Assembly (NCBI GenBank): GCA_028278335.1 | Contig: JANQEN010000210.1 | Coordinates: 35,765-99,764 of the forward strand | DNA: 64,000 nt | Source: Chitinivibrionales bacterium | GTDB lineage: Bacteria; Fibrobacterota; Chitinivibrionia; Chitinivibrionales; JANQEN01 | Reading direction: 5' to 3' | In this document: in pieces, positions 41,385 to 50,924 of the stretch | How positions within the stretch are numbered: position 1 is the first letter of the stretch | How the letters are laid out: every line of letters starts with the position of its first letter | Notes under the pieces: generated by a model | The model's input: only the letters and a program-made list of their open reading frames with translations | The model's database searches: none | Told to the model about the DNA's origin: nothing | Program-made: the position numbers and the translations under genes

Positions 41385-42137
41385 ATGAAACAGCTTAATT
41401 TAGACACCATTGTGGCGACCTTGGAGGGATTAGAAGAGACTATCATTTTTAAACTGATCGACCGGGCCCAGTTTAAGGTTAATCATTCAGTGTATGAACC
41501 GGGTAAAAGCGGTTTTGTTGATGCCGACAACTCGGCAAGTCTTTTTGAGCTCAGATTACGATATCATGAAGAGGCAGATGCACTCTTTGGTCGTTTTTGT
41601 GCACCAGAGGAGCGTCCCTTTTGCAAAGACCTTCCTATAAAAAAACGAGCAGTGACCCTACCTGAAACGGGCCTTGTTATTGATGATTATGACACCATCA
41701 ACCTCACTGAGGATATAAAAAAAATGTATATCCAGTCGATCCCGAAACTCTGTATTGCCGGAGACGATCAGCAGTATGGATCGAGTGTTGAACACGATGT
41801 GTATGCACTCCAGGCCATTGCACGACGGATCCACTTTGGCGCTTTATATGTGGCCGAATGTAAATATCAAAAAAATCCAGAGGTGTATCGGAAAATTATT
41901 GATCAGCATGATGAACAGGCTCTCTTGGAAACACTGACCCGAAAAGACGTTGAGCAGAAAATAATTGAGCGGGTTAAAAATAAGGTTGCCCATGTACAAT
42001 CAGGTATCAATCCCCAGGTTCGACGTAGCATTGATCCAGAGATCATTCTTAGGCTCTATGAAGAGCATATTATTCCTCTTACTAAAAAGGGTGAGATTGT
42101 ATATTTACTCCAACGAAAACCACAGGTTACTCCATAA
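41385..42137 (+). CDS. Chorismate mutase, eukaryotic (yeast ARO7)-type AroQ
   Basis: EETIIFKLIDRAQFKVNHSVYEPG, GSSVEHDVYALQAIARRIHFGALYVAECKYQ, IIPLTKKGEIVYLLQR match the eukaryotic-type family pattern. Confidence 0.85.
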   Translation: MKQLNLDTIVATLEGLEETIIFKLIDRAQFKVNHSVYEPGKSGFVDADNSASLFELRLRYHEEADALFGRFCAPEERPFCKDLPIKKRAVTLPETGLVIDDYDTINLTEDIKKMYIQSIPKLCIAGDDQQYGSSVEHDVYALQAIARRIHFGALYVAECKYQKNPEVYRKIIDQHDEQALLETLTRKDVEQKIIERVKNKVAHVQSGINPQVRRSIDPEIILRLYEEHIIPLTKKGEIVYLLQRKPQVTP

Positions 42138-42149
42138 GGCGGCACAATA

Positions 42150-43271
42150 ATGGATCAGGAACATCAGTTTAATCCCAAAACAATAGCACTATACAGTGTA
42201 GGTCTTTTAGGTGGCTCGATTGGTCTTGCCTTAAAGGAATCAGGCTACAAAGGAACCATCATCGGCCTCTCCTCACCCAACAGCCTTAAAGTGGCAACAT
42301 CGCTTGGTTGTATTGATGAGGGCTACAGTTATGATGAATTGAGTACCATTATTGACCGGGTCGATGTGATCTTTCTCTGTTCGCCTATTATCGCCATAAA
42401 GGAAACCCTTCAGAAGCTTTCGCAATTGAATCTGCCCAAGGGACTCATTGTAACCGATATTGGTAGTACCAAAAGCTCAATCACCAAGGTGGCCCAAAAT
42501 ACACTTCCCGATCATGTGGTCTTTATTGGTGGACATCCCATGGCAGGCTCAGAAAAGAGCGGGCCCGCTGCTTCAGACCCCTACCTCTTTGAAAACGCCA
42601 TTTATGTTTTGACCCCGACTGAAGAAAAATCTGAAAAGCTTAGCAAACCCTTTGCTCAGTTTCTAAGACAATACCTTGGTTGTCGCTCGATCTTTTTAGA
42701 TCCAGCAATTCATGATACTATCGCTGCAACGGTAAGTCATATTCCCCATATGCTTGCAGTGGCCTTGGTGAACCTTGCCCAAACAGTGGATGAGACTACC
42801 GAAGGTACCTTGGATCTTGCGGCGGGAGGATTTCGTGATCTCACCCGTATTGCCTCAGCACCCTATAAAATGTGGCACGACATCTTTCTAACCAACAAAG
42901 AAACCATAAAGCCTCTTTTAGATAAATGCATAGAATCTTTGATTGCCATGAAGGAAAATCTTGACAAGGATGCTCTGGGTGCAGCCTTTGATAGTGCTGC
43001 TGAAACCCGGTCCAATATCCCATTACATAATAAGGGATTTATTTCTCCACTCCACGAGGTGTTGGTTATTGTCAAGGATCAACCGGGGATCATTTCAACG
43101 ATCTCCACAAAGCTTGCTGAGGAAGAAATCAACATAAAGGATATCGAGATCTTGAAACTGAGGGAGGGTGAAGGTGGCACACTGCTCTTGGGTTTTGAAT
43201 CCTTTGATATTGCCAGCCAAGCGATTGATGTGCTCAACAGAATTGGTTTTTCTGCACGGGAGAGAGTGTAG
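42150..43271 (+). CDS. tyrA: Prephenate dehydrogenase with C-terminal ACT domain
   Basis: YSVGLLGGSIGLALKE, GGHPMAGSEKSGPAAS, VSHIPHMLA; C-terminal ACT (VLVIVKDQPGIISTISTKLAEEEINIKDIEIL). Confidence 0.92.
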   Translation: MDQEHQFNPKTIALYSVGLLGGSIGLALKESGYKGTIIGLSSPNSLKVATSLGCIDEGYSYDELSTIIDRVDVIFLCSPIIAIKETLQKLSQLNLPKGLIVTDIGSTKSSITKVAQNTLPDHVVFIGGHPMAGSEKSGPAASDPYLFENAIYVLTPTEEKSEKLSKPFAQFLRQYLGCRSIFLDPAIHDTIAATVSHIPHMLAVALVNLAQTVDETTEGTLDLAAGGFRDLTRIASAPYKMWHDIFLTNKETIKPLLDKCIESLIAMKENLDKDALGAAFDSAAETRSNIPLHNKGFISPLHEVLVIVKDQPGIISTISTKLAEEEINIKDIEILKLREGEGGTLLLGFESFDIASQAIDVLNRIGFSARERV

Positions 43272-43274
43272 GTC

Positions 43275-44621
43275 GTGATTACAACAAAACCGGCAAAGGA
43301 GATTGCTGGTAAGATTACCTTACCCACTAATCCAGACCTTGTTCTTCTGGGTATGTGTGCTGCCTGTGCCAGTAATAAAAAGATCTCCTTTCAATCGATC
43401 CAATCAACACCCCTTATTGAGCAGTATAAGGCACTCTTTGCAGAGCATCTTCAATGGCATGATGATGGTTCACAATTACATTGCACCCCCCAACAATCCT
43501 GTGATGATCCAATTTATATACCCTTTGCCACACTTCCCTTTGTCGATTTTATTGTTTTCTCTCTTTTGGCCTGTGGAAAAATCCTCATTGTAAAAGAGGT
43601 GACCGGAGAGCGAATCGGCTATTGGCAAGCTCGGGCGAAGCAGTTTTGTTGTACTATCAACGCTGAACCGCAGGATGAAAAAGTTCGACTCTGGCTTGGA
43701 GAATCAAATCTTTCCATACCCCAAGAAATGGTGGATGCCAATGATCTTTCAATCCTTTTTGGCTTGGCCTGGGGTTTACACCAAAGCATCTCCTTTGAGA
43801 TTGACTATCCGCTACAAACACCACTGCGCCACCTGGCAATAGCTTGTGGATACAACTGCGAAACAAAGAGCACGATTGATCGCTCTACCAAAGATCCTCT
43901 GGCACGACATATGCGATTCTTTACGCAGAAGACAAAAGGGAAAAAAGAGCAGAAACAATCCTTTATTGTCACTGCCGACTTTACCAATGAAAACGACGAG
44001 GCGATCCTTTTAGATATTCCCGGTGACGACATCCTGGCCTCTCTTTTGTTACTTGCAAAATCGCTTGTACAAAAGGGGCTGTTGGTCATGGCCAATGTGC
44101 CCTCAGAGCAGTGGGCCAGTAGTATGCTTAATCTCATCCGGAAAATGCAGTGCCCTGTAGGCATTCAGGATGAACGAGACTCCTCATTTGGTACGACTGC
44201 CATGGTGAGTCTCCAGAAATTCAAATTAGTGGGACGCAAGGTTGAGTGTACGCCACTTTCTAACTTTGAGCGGCAACTGCCTGCCATGGCGATCCTTGCC
44301 AACTTCGCTTCTGGCCAATCGGTGTTTCGCGGATTAGAGGGTCTGCGTCTTGATAATCCAGATCGCCTTAAACAACTCCTCCTCTCTATTGAAAAAATGG
44401 GCGGAAGACATGGTGAAATGCCCGATGGAGTTGTTATCGATGGTGGTCAGCCCAGTGATGGATTTGACCTTACTGAGCACTTCACTGTTTCGCTTAATGG
44501 ATCCTGTGCAATGGCTGGGTTAAAATGTAATGGCCAGACTGTGGTCGAAGACACACAGCTTTTACAACGTTGGCCAGACTTTAACTCACTGATCAATACA
44601 ATGTGTACTTTTCGAGAGTAG
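43275..44621 (+). CDS. EPSP synthase (AroA)-like protein with degenerate active-site motifs
   Basis: C-terminal FRGLEGLRLDNPDRLKQLLLSIEKMGGRHGEMPDGVVIDG...CAMAGLKCNGQTVVEDTQLLQRWPDFNSLI aligns by eye with EPSPS. Confidence 0.75.
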   Translation: MITTKPAKEIAGKITLPTNPDLVLLGMCAACASNKKISFQSIQSTPLIEQYKALFAEHLQWHDDGSQLHCTPQQSCDDPIYIPFATLPFVDFIVFSLLACGKILIVKEVTGERIGYWQARAKQFCCTINAEPQDEKVRLWLGESNLSIPQEMVDANDLSILFGLAWGLHQSISFEIDYPLQTPLRHLAIACGYNCETKSTIDRSTKDPLARHMRFFTQKTKGKKEQKQSFIVTADFTNENDEAILLDIPGDDILASLLLLAKSLVQKGLLVMANVPSEQWASSMLNLIRKMQCPVGIQDERDSSFGTTAMVSLQKFKLVGRKVECTPLSNFERQLPAMAILANFASGQSVFRGLEGLRLDNPDRLKQLLLSIEKMGGRHGEMPDGVVIDGGQPSDGFDLTEHFTVSLNGSCAMAGLKCNGQTVVEDTQLLQRWPDFNSLINTMCTFRE

Positions 44622-44667
44622 AAAACTCTCTTTTTAATATAGGAGCAACTTCCTCTAAGGATTTGCT

Positions 44668-45564
44668 GTGGAAAAAATTAATTCCTTTGGTATTGTCGCA
44701 TTTAAGTCGTCCAAGATTATCAATTCTGTTCTTCTCCGTATTCAATCCTGGTCGGAACAGGAGAAGATTCCTGTCCGCTTTCATCCCCGTCTGGTAAAAC
44801 AACTTCCCCCAGAGGCAAAGCTCTGTGAGTCTGAGCAAGCACTTATTGATGAGAGCGACGCCCTAATCTCTATTGGTGGAGATGGCAGTTTCCTCTCGGT
44901 GGCTCACATGGTCAAATTCACTAACAAGCCGGTGATTGGAATCAACCTTGGAGGCCTAGGTTTTCTTGCTGATATTGACCCGGAACATATGGAAAGCAAT
45001 CTTAACAAAATCCATCGCGGTGAATATCAGGTGTTTAATCGAATGGTTCTCCAGGCCTGTCTTGTTCGTAAGGGAGAGTTGAAGGAAACCTTCTTTGCGC
45101 TTAATGATATCTTTATCAATCGATATTCCATGCCAAAGCTAACCTCAATCTCTGCATGGTACGGTGATGAGTTTATAACCACCTTTCAGGCAGACGGTAT
45201 CATTATTGCCACCCCCAGCGGCTCAACAGCTTACTCGCTCTCTGCAGGTGGCCCTATTGTGGAGCCGAACCTACCGGCAATTATCATCAATCCCATATGC
45301 CCCCACTCTCTTACAGAGCGGCCGCTCATACTTCCCTCAAACAAACCGATTCGTTTGATCATCAACAAAAAGAACCCGGAGCTCCTCCTTAGCGCTGATG
45401 GACTTGACTCAATAAAGTTAAAAAACAATGATGAAATTCTCATTGCTGACAAAGGGGATACCACCACACTCATTCAGCTCCCTGATAATACCTATTTTAA
45501 ATCATTACGTAACAAACTCAGTTGGGGACAGGATTATCGACAATGGAGAAATCATAAAAAATGA
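44668..45564 (+). CDS. nadK: NAD kinase
   Basis: ISIGGDGSFLSVAHMV, GINLGGLGFLADI, GSTAYSLSAGGPIV. Confidence 0.95.
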   Translation: MEKINSFGIVAFKSSKIINSVLLRIQSWSEQEKIPVRFHPRLVKQLPPEAKLCESEQALIDESDALISIGGDGSFLSVAHMVKFTNKPVIGINLGGLGFLADIDPEHMESNLNKIHRGEYQVFNRMVLQACLVRKGELKETFFALNDIFINRYSMPKLTSISAWYGDEFITTFQADGIIIATPSGSTAYSLSAGGPIVEPNLPAIIINPICPHSLTERPLILPSNKPIRLIINKKNPELLLSADGLDSIKLKNNDEILIADKGDTTTLIQLPDNTYFKSLRNKLSWGQDYRQWRNHKK

Positions 45565-47249
45565 TTCGGGAGCTTTCCATTCGTAACCTTGCCATAATAG
45601 ATTCCCTCTCTCTGGAATTCTTTAAGGGTTTTTCTGTTTTTACTGGTGAGACCGGTGCTGGAAAATCAATTCTTATTGAAGCAATTGGCCTAATTCTCGG
45701 TGAGCGAGCCTCCTCTGAGCTGGTTCGCAGCGGCAATGACGAGTGTGAGATTACCGGTGTTTTCGAAGTAAATCCTCAGCAAAAACTGCTCGGTACCCTT
45801 TTACACGATGCAGATATTCGCTGTGAAGACAACACCCTTATCATTCGAAGAATTATTGCGCGGAATGGTAGAAATCGAGTGCATATCAATCAAACACCCA
45901 CCCCGCTGTCAACGCTAAAAGCGATTGGCGATCATCTGGTTGACCTGCACGGACAGCATGAACACCAGGCACTTTTAAAACCTGAGACTGCAAATCACCT
46001 TATCAACCAACTACCGACAGTCAAGCCACTCTGGGACAGCTACCAAGAGACCTTTACCACATATACTCATATTAAAGAGGAACTTGCTCAGTTTGATCGA
46101 AAAGTTGCACAGGATAAACAGATGCGAGATCTTATTGCCTTTCAGTATCAGGAGCTTAAAGAGATGGCACTCTCTCCAGATGAGGAGAGTGCCTTAGAAG
46201 AGGAATACACCTTGCTCTCTTCACACACCGATCGTATGGAGAGTATTGCCAGCATAGCCGCTGCAATTGACGGGAGCAATCAAACTGATTCATTGGATCG
46301 ACAGATTGCTACCATTAAGAAAAATTTAGAGAGCCTTGCAAAATTTGATACCACAGCCAATCCCTGGTTAGAGGATGTTGAGAACGCTCAAAATATGCTT
46401 TCTGAGTTAAGTGCATTCTGTAGCTCCTATTTAACTGATAGTGAGAACCAAGCAAATCCTCAACGACTGGAACAGATTAATAGTAGACTGGCAAAAATCC
46501 AACGACTTAAAAAGAAGTATCACTGCACCTTTACAGAGCTGTGCACAAAGGAGACGTCCCTCAAAAACCAACTCGACTCAATCGAAAACAGCGAATCCGA
46601 TCGGACCGAGCTGCTAAAACGGGTTACCAATCATGAAAATCAATGCCTTGACATTGCAAGAAAACTTAATGAAGCACGCTCAAAAGCCACGTTGGAATTT
46701 GATAGAGCTATCACAAAACAGATGACGCGCTTAGGTTTTACCGGAGGTTCCTGGCAAACCACCTTTGTACCCGAAGAGAAGCTTATGGCCAATGGGCTAG
46801 AGACGATTCTTTTTGAGGTGCGGACCAATGTGGGCGAGCCCTTCTTACCTCTTGCAAAGACCGCTTCCGGTGGTGAAATTTCGCGGCTTATGCTGGCAAT
46901 CAAAACAGTCCTTGCCTCCCAGGATACTATTCCCATTCTAATATTCGACGAGATCGACTCCGGTATTGGTGGACATCTGGCAAAGGAGGTCGCAGCTTCT
47001 CTCTATGCTCTTCGACAGTCACACCAGGTGCTGTGCATATCACATTTGCATCAAATCGCCTCGTTAGCGGACTCCCACTATCATGTGTATAAAAAAGCCG
47101 AGAAAAATCGTACAGTAACCCAGGTTGCCATTTTAAATGAAGAACAGCAGATTGAGGAGATCTCTCGAATGCTTGGTAGTGACTCCACCGTATCAAAGGA
47201 CCATGCACGAGAATTAGTACTACGAAAAAAGGAACTCTTTAAAAGTTAG
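45561..47249 (+). CDS. recN: DNA repair protein RecN
   Basis: IRNLAIIDSLSLEFFKGFSVFTGETGAGKSILIEAIGLILGERAS; DLHGQHEHQALL; FDEIDSGIGG. Confidence 0.97.
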   Translation: MIRELSIRNLAIIDSLSLEFFKGFSVFTGETGAGKSILIEAIGLILGERASSELVRSGNDECEITGVFEVNPQQKLLGTLLHDADIRCEDNTLIIRRIIARNGRNRVHINQTPTPLSTLKAIGDHLVDLHGQHEHQALLKPETANHLINQLPTVKPLWDSYQETFTTYTHIKEELAQFDRKVAQDKQMRDLIAFQYQELKEMALSPDEESALEEEYTLLSSHTDRMESIASIAAAIDGSNQTDSLDRQIATIKKNLESLAKFDTTANPWLEDVENAQNMLSELSAFCSSYLTDSENQANPQRLEQINSRLAKIQRLKKKYHCTFTELCTKETSLKNQLDSIENSESDRTELLKRVTNHENQCLDIARKLNEARSKATLEFDRAITKQMTRLGFTGGSWQTTFVPEEKLMANGLETILFEVRTNVGEPFLPLAKTASGGEISRLMLAIKTVLASQDTIPILIFDEIDSGIGGHLAKEVAASLYALRQSHQVLCISHLHQIASLADSHYHVYKKAEKNRTVTQVAILNEEQQIEEISRMLGSDSTVSKDHARELVLRKKELFKS

Positions 47250-49087
47250 TCAGCTTGAGCGTGATAACGTTCTTTATAGAAGAAAAGTTTTGGGTCGGTC
47301 ACTCTATAACGCTTACGGCCAAAGTGAATGCCCTGCTTTGAGGGGGTGTAAATACCATAGCCCACATGGACATGGGGCCCACTGGTACGACCGGTCATGC
47401 CGATAGTTCCCAGGGATTGTCCCTTTTTGATTTTATCACCGGAGTTTACATAACGTTTACCCATATGGGCAAAAAAGAGTACCATATTATCTTTAACAAC
47501 ACCAACCATTCTACCTGCTGAGGCGCTATTACGAAGATAGGCGACACCCTCAATTGGGGTAATAATTTCTGTGCCCAAGTCTGCAGCGACATCAATGCCA
47601 TAGTGTGGTGTGCCACCACCGGTGCCTCGCTCGCACCAATCCCCTGTAATATACGAGTGCTCATCGACAACCATGGCCATAAAGTATTTGTATACGGGGA
47701 TGAGCTTTTGCGACTTTGAGGAATTGATCGAAGCCGGGGGATAAAAGGCAACCACTGTGCCCTTAGGCACATGCATGGTTGCAGGTATTTTTTTCTCCGA
47801 AGGCATGCGGGTCATATTATGTATGGCAACAACCTCTTTGATATAGGTATTGATTTGTCTTCTACTGGGTACAATAGCACAGAATTGACAAATCGCATGC
47901 TTGGCAAGCTTAGTAATTGATTCACCATTGGTAAAGGTGTGCTCAAAGACGTTCTCTTTGTTCTCGACGAGCTGTTGCGGCACCATAGGCCGTGGGACAG
48001 AGAAGCTCGACACTGGTTCATTGAATAGAAAAATTGAAAGAATAATCAATGCAGCCAGAGCTTTAATCGTTGCTGGCATATACTGCTTAAAAGTAAAAAG
48101 CGGATGTCTGGCATGAGGATTTATCGGATTATTTAAAACATATTGCACATGTTTAGCTAACTTGTCGAAGGCTTTGGCTACAGCCGAGTATTGTCGATAC
48201 TCGTACACCGGTTTGCCCATATCCTGTGCATTATGTACTGTTGCTGACTCGGGAATTTCTAAATCAAATAGAATTGATTGAGGCAAGACCGACACTCCGG
48301 TACTATTGCTAAATACGACCTGCTCACAGAGGCTCTCTAAAAAGTACCGGTTCTCTTGCATGGTCCGCGTCTTTCCCTTGATCTTGGAGCTCTTTTTGCC
48401 AAAAACCTCATTTTTAATAATCCGTATCCGCACACGGGGATTACGCTGTGCTAACTTTTTAATATTCTTGAGGTAGTTGTAAAGACTCCGCGTAGAGAGA
48501 GCATTGAGTGTTACGGGAATCAAATTGAGGTCACTATGAATATAGAGGGTTCGTGTGAGCCGATTCCACACAGAGGGAGTGTCTAAAATGACATACTTAT
48601 AATATTTTCGACAGATCTGAAGGTTATAGACAAAATTATGAAAATGAAAAAAGTGGGTCCTATTAAAAAGGTCCGGTGTTGCCGGAACCAAATCTAATCC
48701 ATTTCCTATGGGTACAGCCAGAGATTTTACTGACCCAGCACCCACAATCTGAGGAAAAAGAGATGATTCACCCTTCCTAACAAAGGAGGTAACTCGTTGT
48801 TTTAAAGTCTCCTTTGGTGGTAGGTCATGATTCTCAGTGGTGAATCGACTATTAAAAAGATCCCAGGATGAGCTCTTGAATTTTAAAGGATCCTTGCCAT
48901 AGGCATGGGTAGCACTCCCCTGCACATCTAAATCGACAAGTAAGGTCGGTCCTCGCTTAGAAAGGGCTGCGGCCAGGTTGGTAGCCACTGTTGACTTACC
49001 GACCCCACCTTTGATATTGGCAACATGAATTATGCCACCATTATCATTCTCTGAGAAAAGAAGTTTCTTGCCCTTTTTATTCGTCAC
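47246..49087 (-). CDS. ParA/MinD-type ATPase - TM - LysM-like - M23 (LytM) peptidase fusion
   Basis: HVANIKGGVGKSTVATNLAAALSKRG (deviant Walker A), YKYVILDTPS (Walker B), TM ALAALIILSIFLF, LysM-like HTFTNGESITKLAKHAI...IPATMHVPKGTVVAFYP, M23 HYGIDVAAD / FFAHMGK / HVHVGYG, in one uninterrupted ORF. Confidence 0.92.
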   Translation of the reverse strand: MTNKKGKKLLFSENDNGGIIHVANIKGGVGKSTVATNLAAALSKRGPTLLVDLDVQGSATHAYGKDPLKFKSSSWDLFNSRFTTENHDLPPKETLKQRVTSFVRKGESSLFPQIVGAGSVKSLAVPIGNGLDLVPATPDLFNRTHFFHFHNFVYNLQICRKYYKYVILDTPSVWNRLTRTLYIHSDLNLIPVTLNALSTRSLYNYLKNIKKLAQRNPRVRIRIIKNEVFGKKSSKIKGKTRTMQENRYFLESLCEQVVFSNSTGVSVLPQSILFDLEIPESATVHNAQDMGKPVYEYRQYSAVAKAFDKLAKHVQYVLNNPINPHARHPLFTFKQYMPATIKALAALIILSIFLFNEPVSSFSVPRPMVPQQLVENKENVFEHTFTNGESITKLAKHAICQFCAIVPSRRQINTYIKEVVAIHNMTRMPSEKKIPATMHVPKGTVVAFYPPASINSSKSQKLIPVYKYFMAMVVDEHSYITGDWCERGTGGGTPHYGIDVAADLGTEIITPIEGVAYLRNSASAGRMVGVVKDNMVLFFAHMGKRYVNSGDKIKKGQSLGTIGMTGRTSGPHVHVGYGIYTPSKQGIHFGRKRYRVTDPKLFFYKERYHAQAD

Positions 49088-49107
49088 CGTTAGTGATCCT
49101 ACGGTTA

Positions 49108-49452
49108 TCAGTCAACTTCGGCTACAATATCATCAACCTCGACTGGTTTTACAATAATCTTATCCTGGTCTGTATTTAATCTATCGGCAAGTCCGGTGTA
49201 ATTCTCCGGTGCATTGTAATAAATAATTGGAATACTTTCAAAATCCTTAATACTATCAAAGTAGGTAAAGATCGATTTACTATGCTGAAGAGCTTCAACA
49301 TTCATTAAAATTCTATCCGGCGATGAGCTGTTAAGCGCTTCTAAGAATTCTCCTGTTGCCGAACAACCTATAACATCATGTCCCTTTTCCTGCAACAGAT
49401 TGGAAAATTCCTCTTTCCGAATTTTTGATTCCTCCAAAACAACCACCTTCAC
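49108..49452 (-). CDS. Pseudo-receiver (response regulator-like) protein
   Basis: MKVVVLEESKIRKEEFSNLLQEKGHDVIGCSATGEFLEAL...DRILMNVEAL...KIIVKPVEVDDI; phospho-Asp position is Asn. Confidence 0.82.
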   Translation of the reverse strand: MKVVVLEESKIRKEEFSNLLQEKGHDVIGCSATGEFLEALNSSSPDRILMNVEALQHSKSIFTYFDSIKDFESIPIIYYNAPENYTGLADRLNTDQDKIIVKPVEVDDIVAEVD

Positions 49453-50144
49453 AATAACTCCTCCTTTATAGCAAGCGGAAAATGAATTATAACATTTGTC
49501 CCCATCTCTGCGTCTTTCTCAACAGATACGGTTCCCTTATGTGCGTCAATCACATTCTTTACAAAAGAAAGCCCCAGACCAAGAGAGCCTTTTTTTCCAT
49601 ATGAAACAAAAGGTTTAAGAAGTGTTTCTTCTAGCTCTCCCGGTATTCCCGGACCATCATCAGAAACAGTCAAAACTGCCTGATGACCTTCATTTTTTAA
49701 ATTGACTGCTATGGTACCACCCTCTGAAAGGGCATCCTTAGCATTGCCAATAACTTTACTAATCGCCTTTAAAAGATTGATCCTATCACCAAAACAGTAT
49801 AGGTCTTCTTCCAACGAGGACACAACCTCTATGGAGCGCGATTTCATTATGTCAACAAATTCTTGGATTGTCTCATTGACAACCTCGGAAAGACAAACCT
49901 TTTCATGGGTAAACCGTAACGGCTCAGGAGCCGTGGCCCATGTCACCTCACTGCAAACCCCGTCGAATTTAACAAGCGATTCCTGAATAATGGAACAGTA
50001 AGTAAGTATTGATTCATCTTCCGTATTTTTCTCAATCAATTGAACAAATCCACTAATACCACTCAGTGGATTTTTCATATCATGTATTACTTTTGAAATG
50101 ATTTTATGTAGTAATTGTAATTGTTCTGTGTCCACGTCTCCCAC
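49449..50144 (-). CDS. Soluble histidine kinase without a recognisable sensor domain
   Basis: ISKVIHDMKNPLSGISGFVQLIE, GNAKDALSEGG, DDGPGIP, GLGLSFVKNVIDAH. Confidence 0.9.
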   Translation of the reverse strand: MGDVDTEQLQLLHKIISKVIHDMKNPLSGISGFVQLIEKNTEDESILTYCSIIQESLVKFDGVCSEVTWATAPEPLRFTHEKVCLSEVVNETIQEFVDIMKSRSIEVVSSLEEDLYCFGDRINLLKAISKVIGNAKDALSEGGTIAVNLKNEGHQAVLTVSDDGPGIPGELEETLLKPFVSYGKKGSLGLGLSFVKNVIDAHKGTVSVEKDAEMGTNVIIHFPLAIKEELL

Positions 50145-50249
50145 ACTATCTCAAATGCATGTTCTTTAATTATACTCAATTGTTGAAGAAAATTCAAACA
50201 ACTGCTATAACTACATTGAGAGAAAAGGAGATACAGAAAAATTACCTGA

Positions 50250-50924
50250 TTATAAGTGTGTTAATACAGCGAGAAGGCCTTCAGCCTTTTTACCATAATC
50301 TTGAGAAAGTGTGTCTGAAACCAGTTCATTGCAAAAGGTTTTTGCTTTTTCAGTATTACCGTTCTTTTTATTCAAAAGAGCCATCTTCCAGCGGACAGAG
50401 GGATGACGGTAGCGCACTGACACATCCTTAAGAGCGCGATTAAAATAGTCCATAGCTAAATCATCATTTCCCATGGCCTCATAGCAGGTAGCCAAAGCAA
50501 TAAGCGCTTCGCCTTGAATAAATCCTTTGCCATTCTTGTTGTTTACTGTTGATTCAAAGGAGGCTAAGGCCTCATCATAGCGACCATTGGCAAGATGGAT
50601 CTGCCCAACCAAATAGGCACTATAAGCTCCATGGGCAGTATTGCTAAATTCATCGGTTACACTGGAAAAAGCCTCTAAGGCATTATCCTCTTCAGCTGCT
50701 GCAAGATGAAGCATACCTCTTCCAAATCCCTCTTGGGCTCCTTCAAGCTTCTTCCGACCTAAATAGTTCATAACCTGAAATCCAGCCAAGATCAAAATAA
50801 TGACAATCAAAGCAGAAATAATTCTATTGCTGTTTGCCTTTAAGGCCTGCTGTGTTTTTGCGATAGACTCCAACACCGGATCATGACGCAATTCTTCCTT
50901 TTTTTTGTTGTATTTTATGTTCAA
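50250..50924 (-). CDS. TM-anchored TPR protein
   Basis: TM IISALIVIILILAGFQVM followed by TPR-like YDEALASFESTV and NDDLAMDYFNRALK. Confidence 0.8.
   Translation of the reverse strand: MNIKYNKKKEELRHDPVLESIAKTQQALKANSNRIISALIVIILILAGFQVMNYLGRKKLEGAQEGFGRGMLHLAAAEEDNALEAFSSVTDEFSNTAHGAYSAYLVGQIHLANGRYDEALASFESTVNNKNGKGFIQGEALIALATCYEAMGNDDLAMDYFNRALKDVSVRYRHPSVRWKMALLNKKNGNTEKAKTFCNELVSDTLSQDYGKKAEGLLAVLTHL

Noticed and set aside
47446-47772. 108-aa ORF in another frame within the ParA-M23 gene
   Set aside because: Alternative-frame shadow of the M23 domain; the main frame holds all catalytic motifs without interruption.
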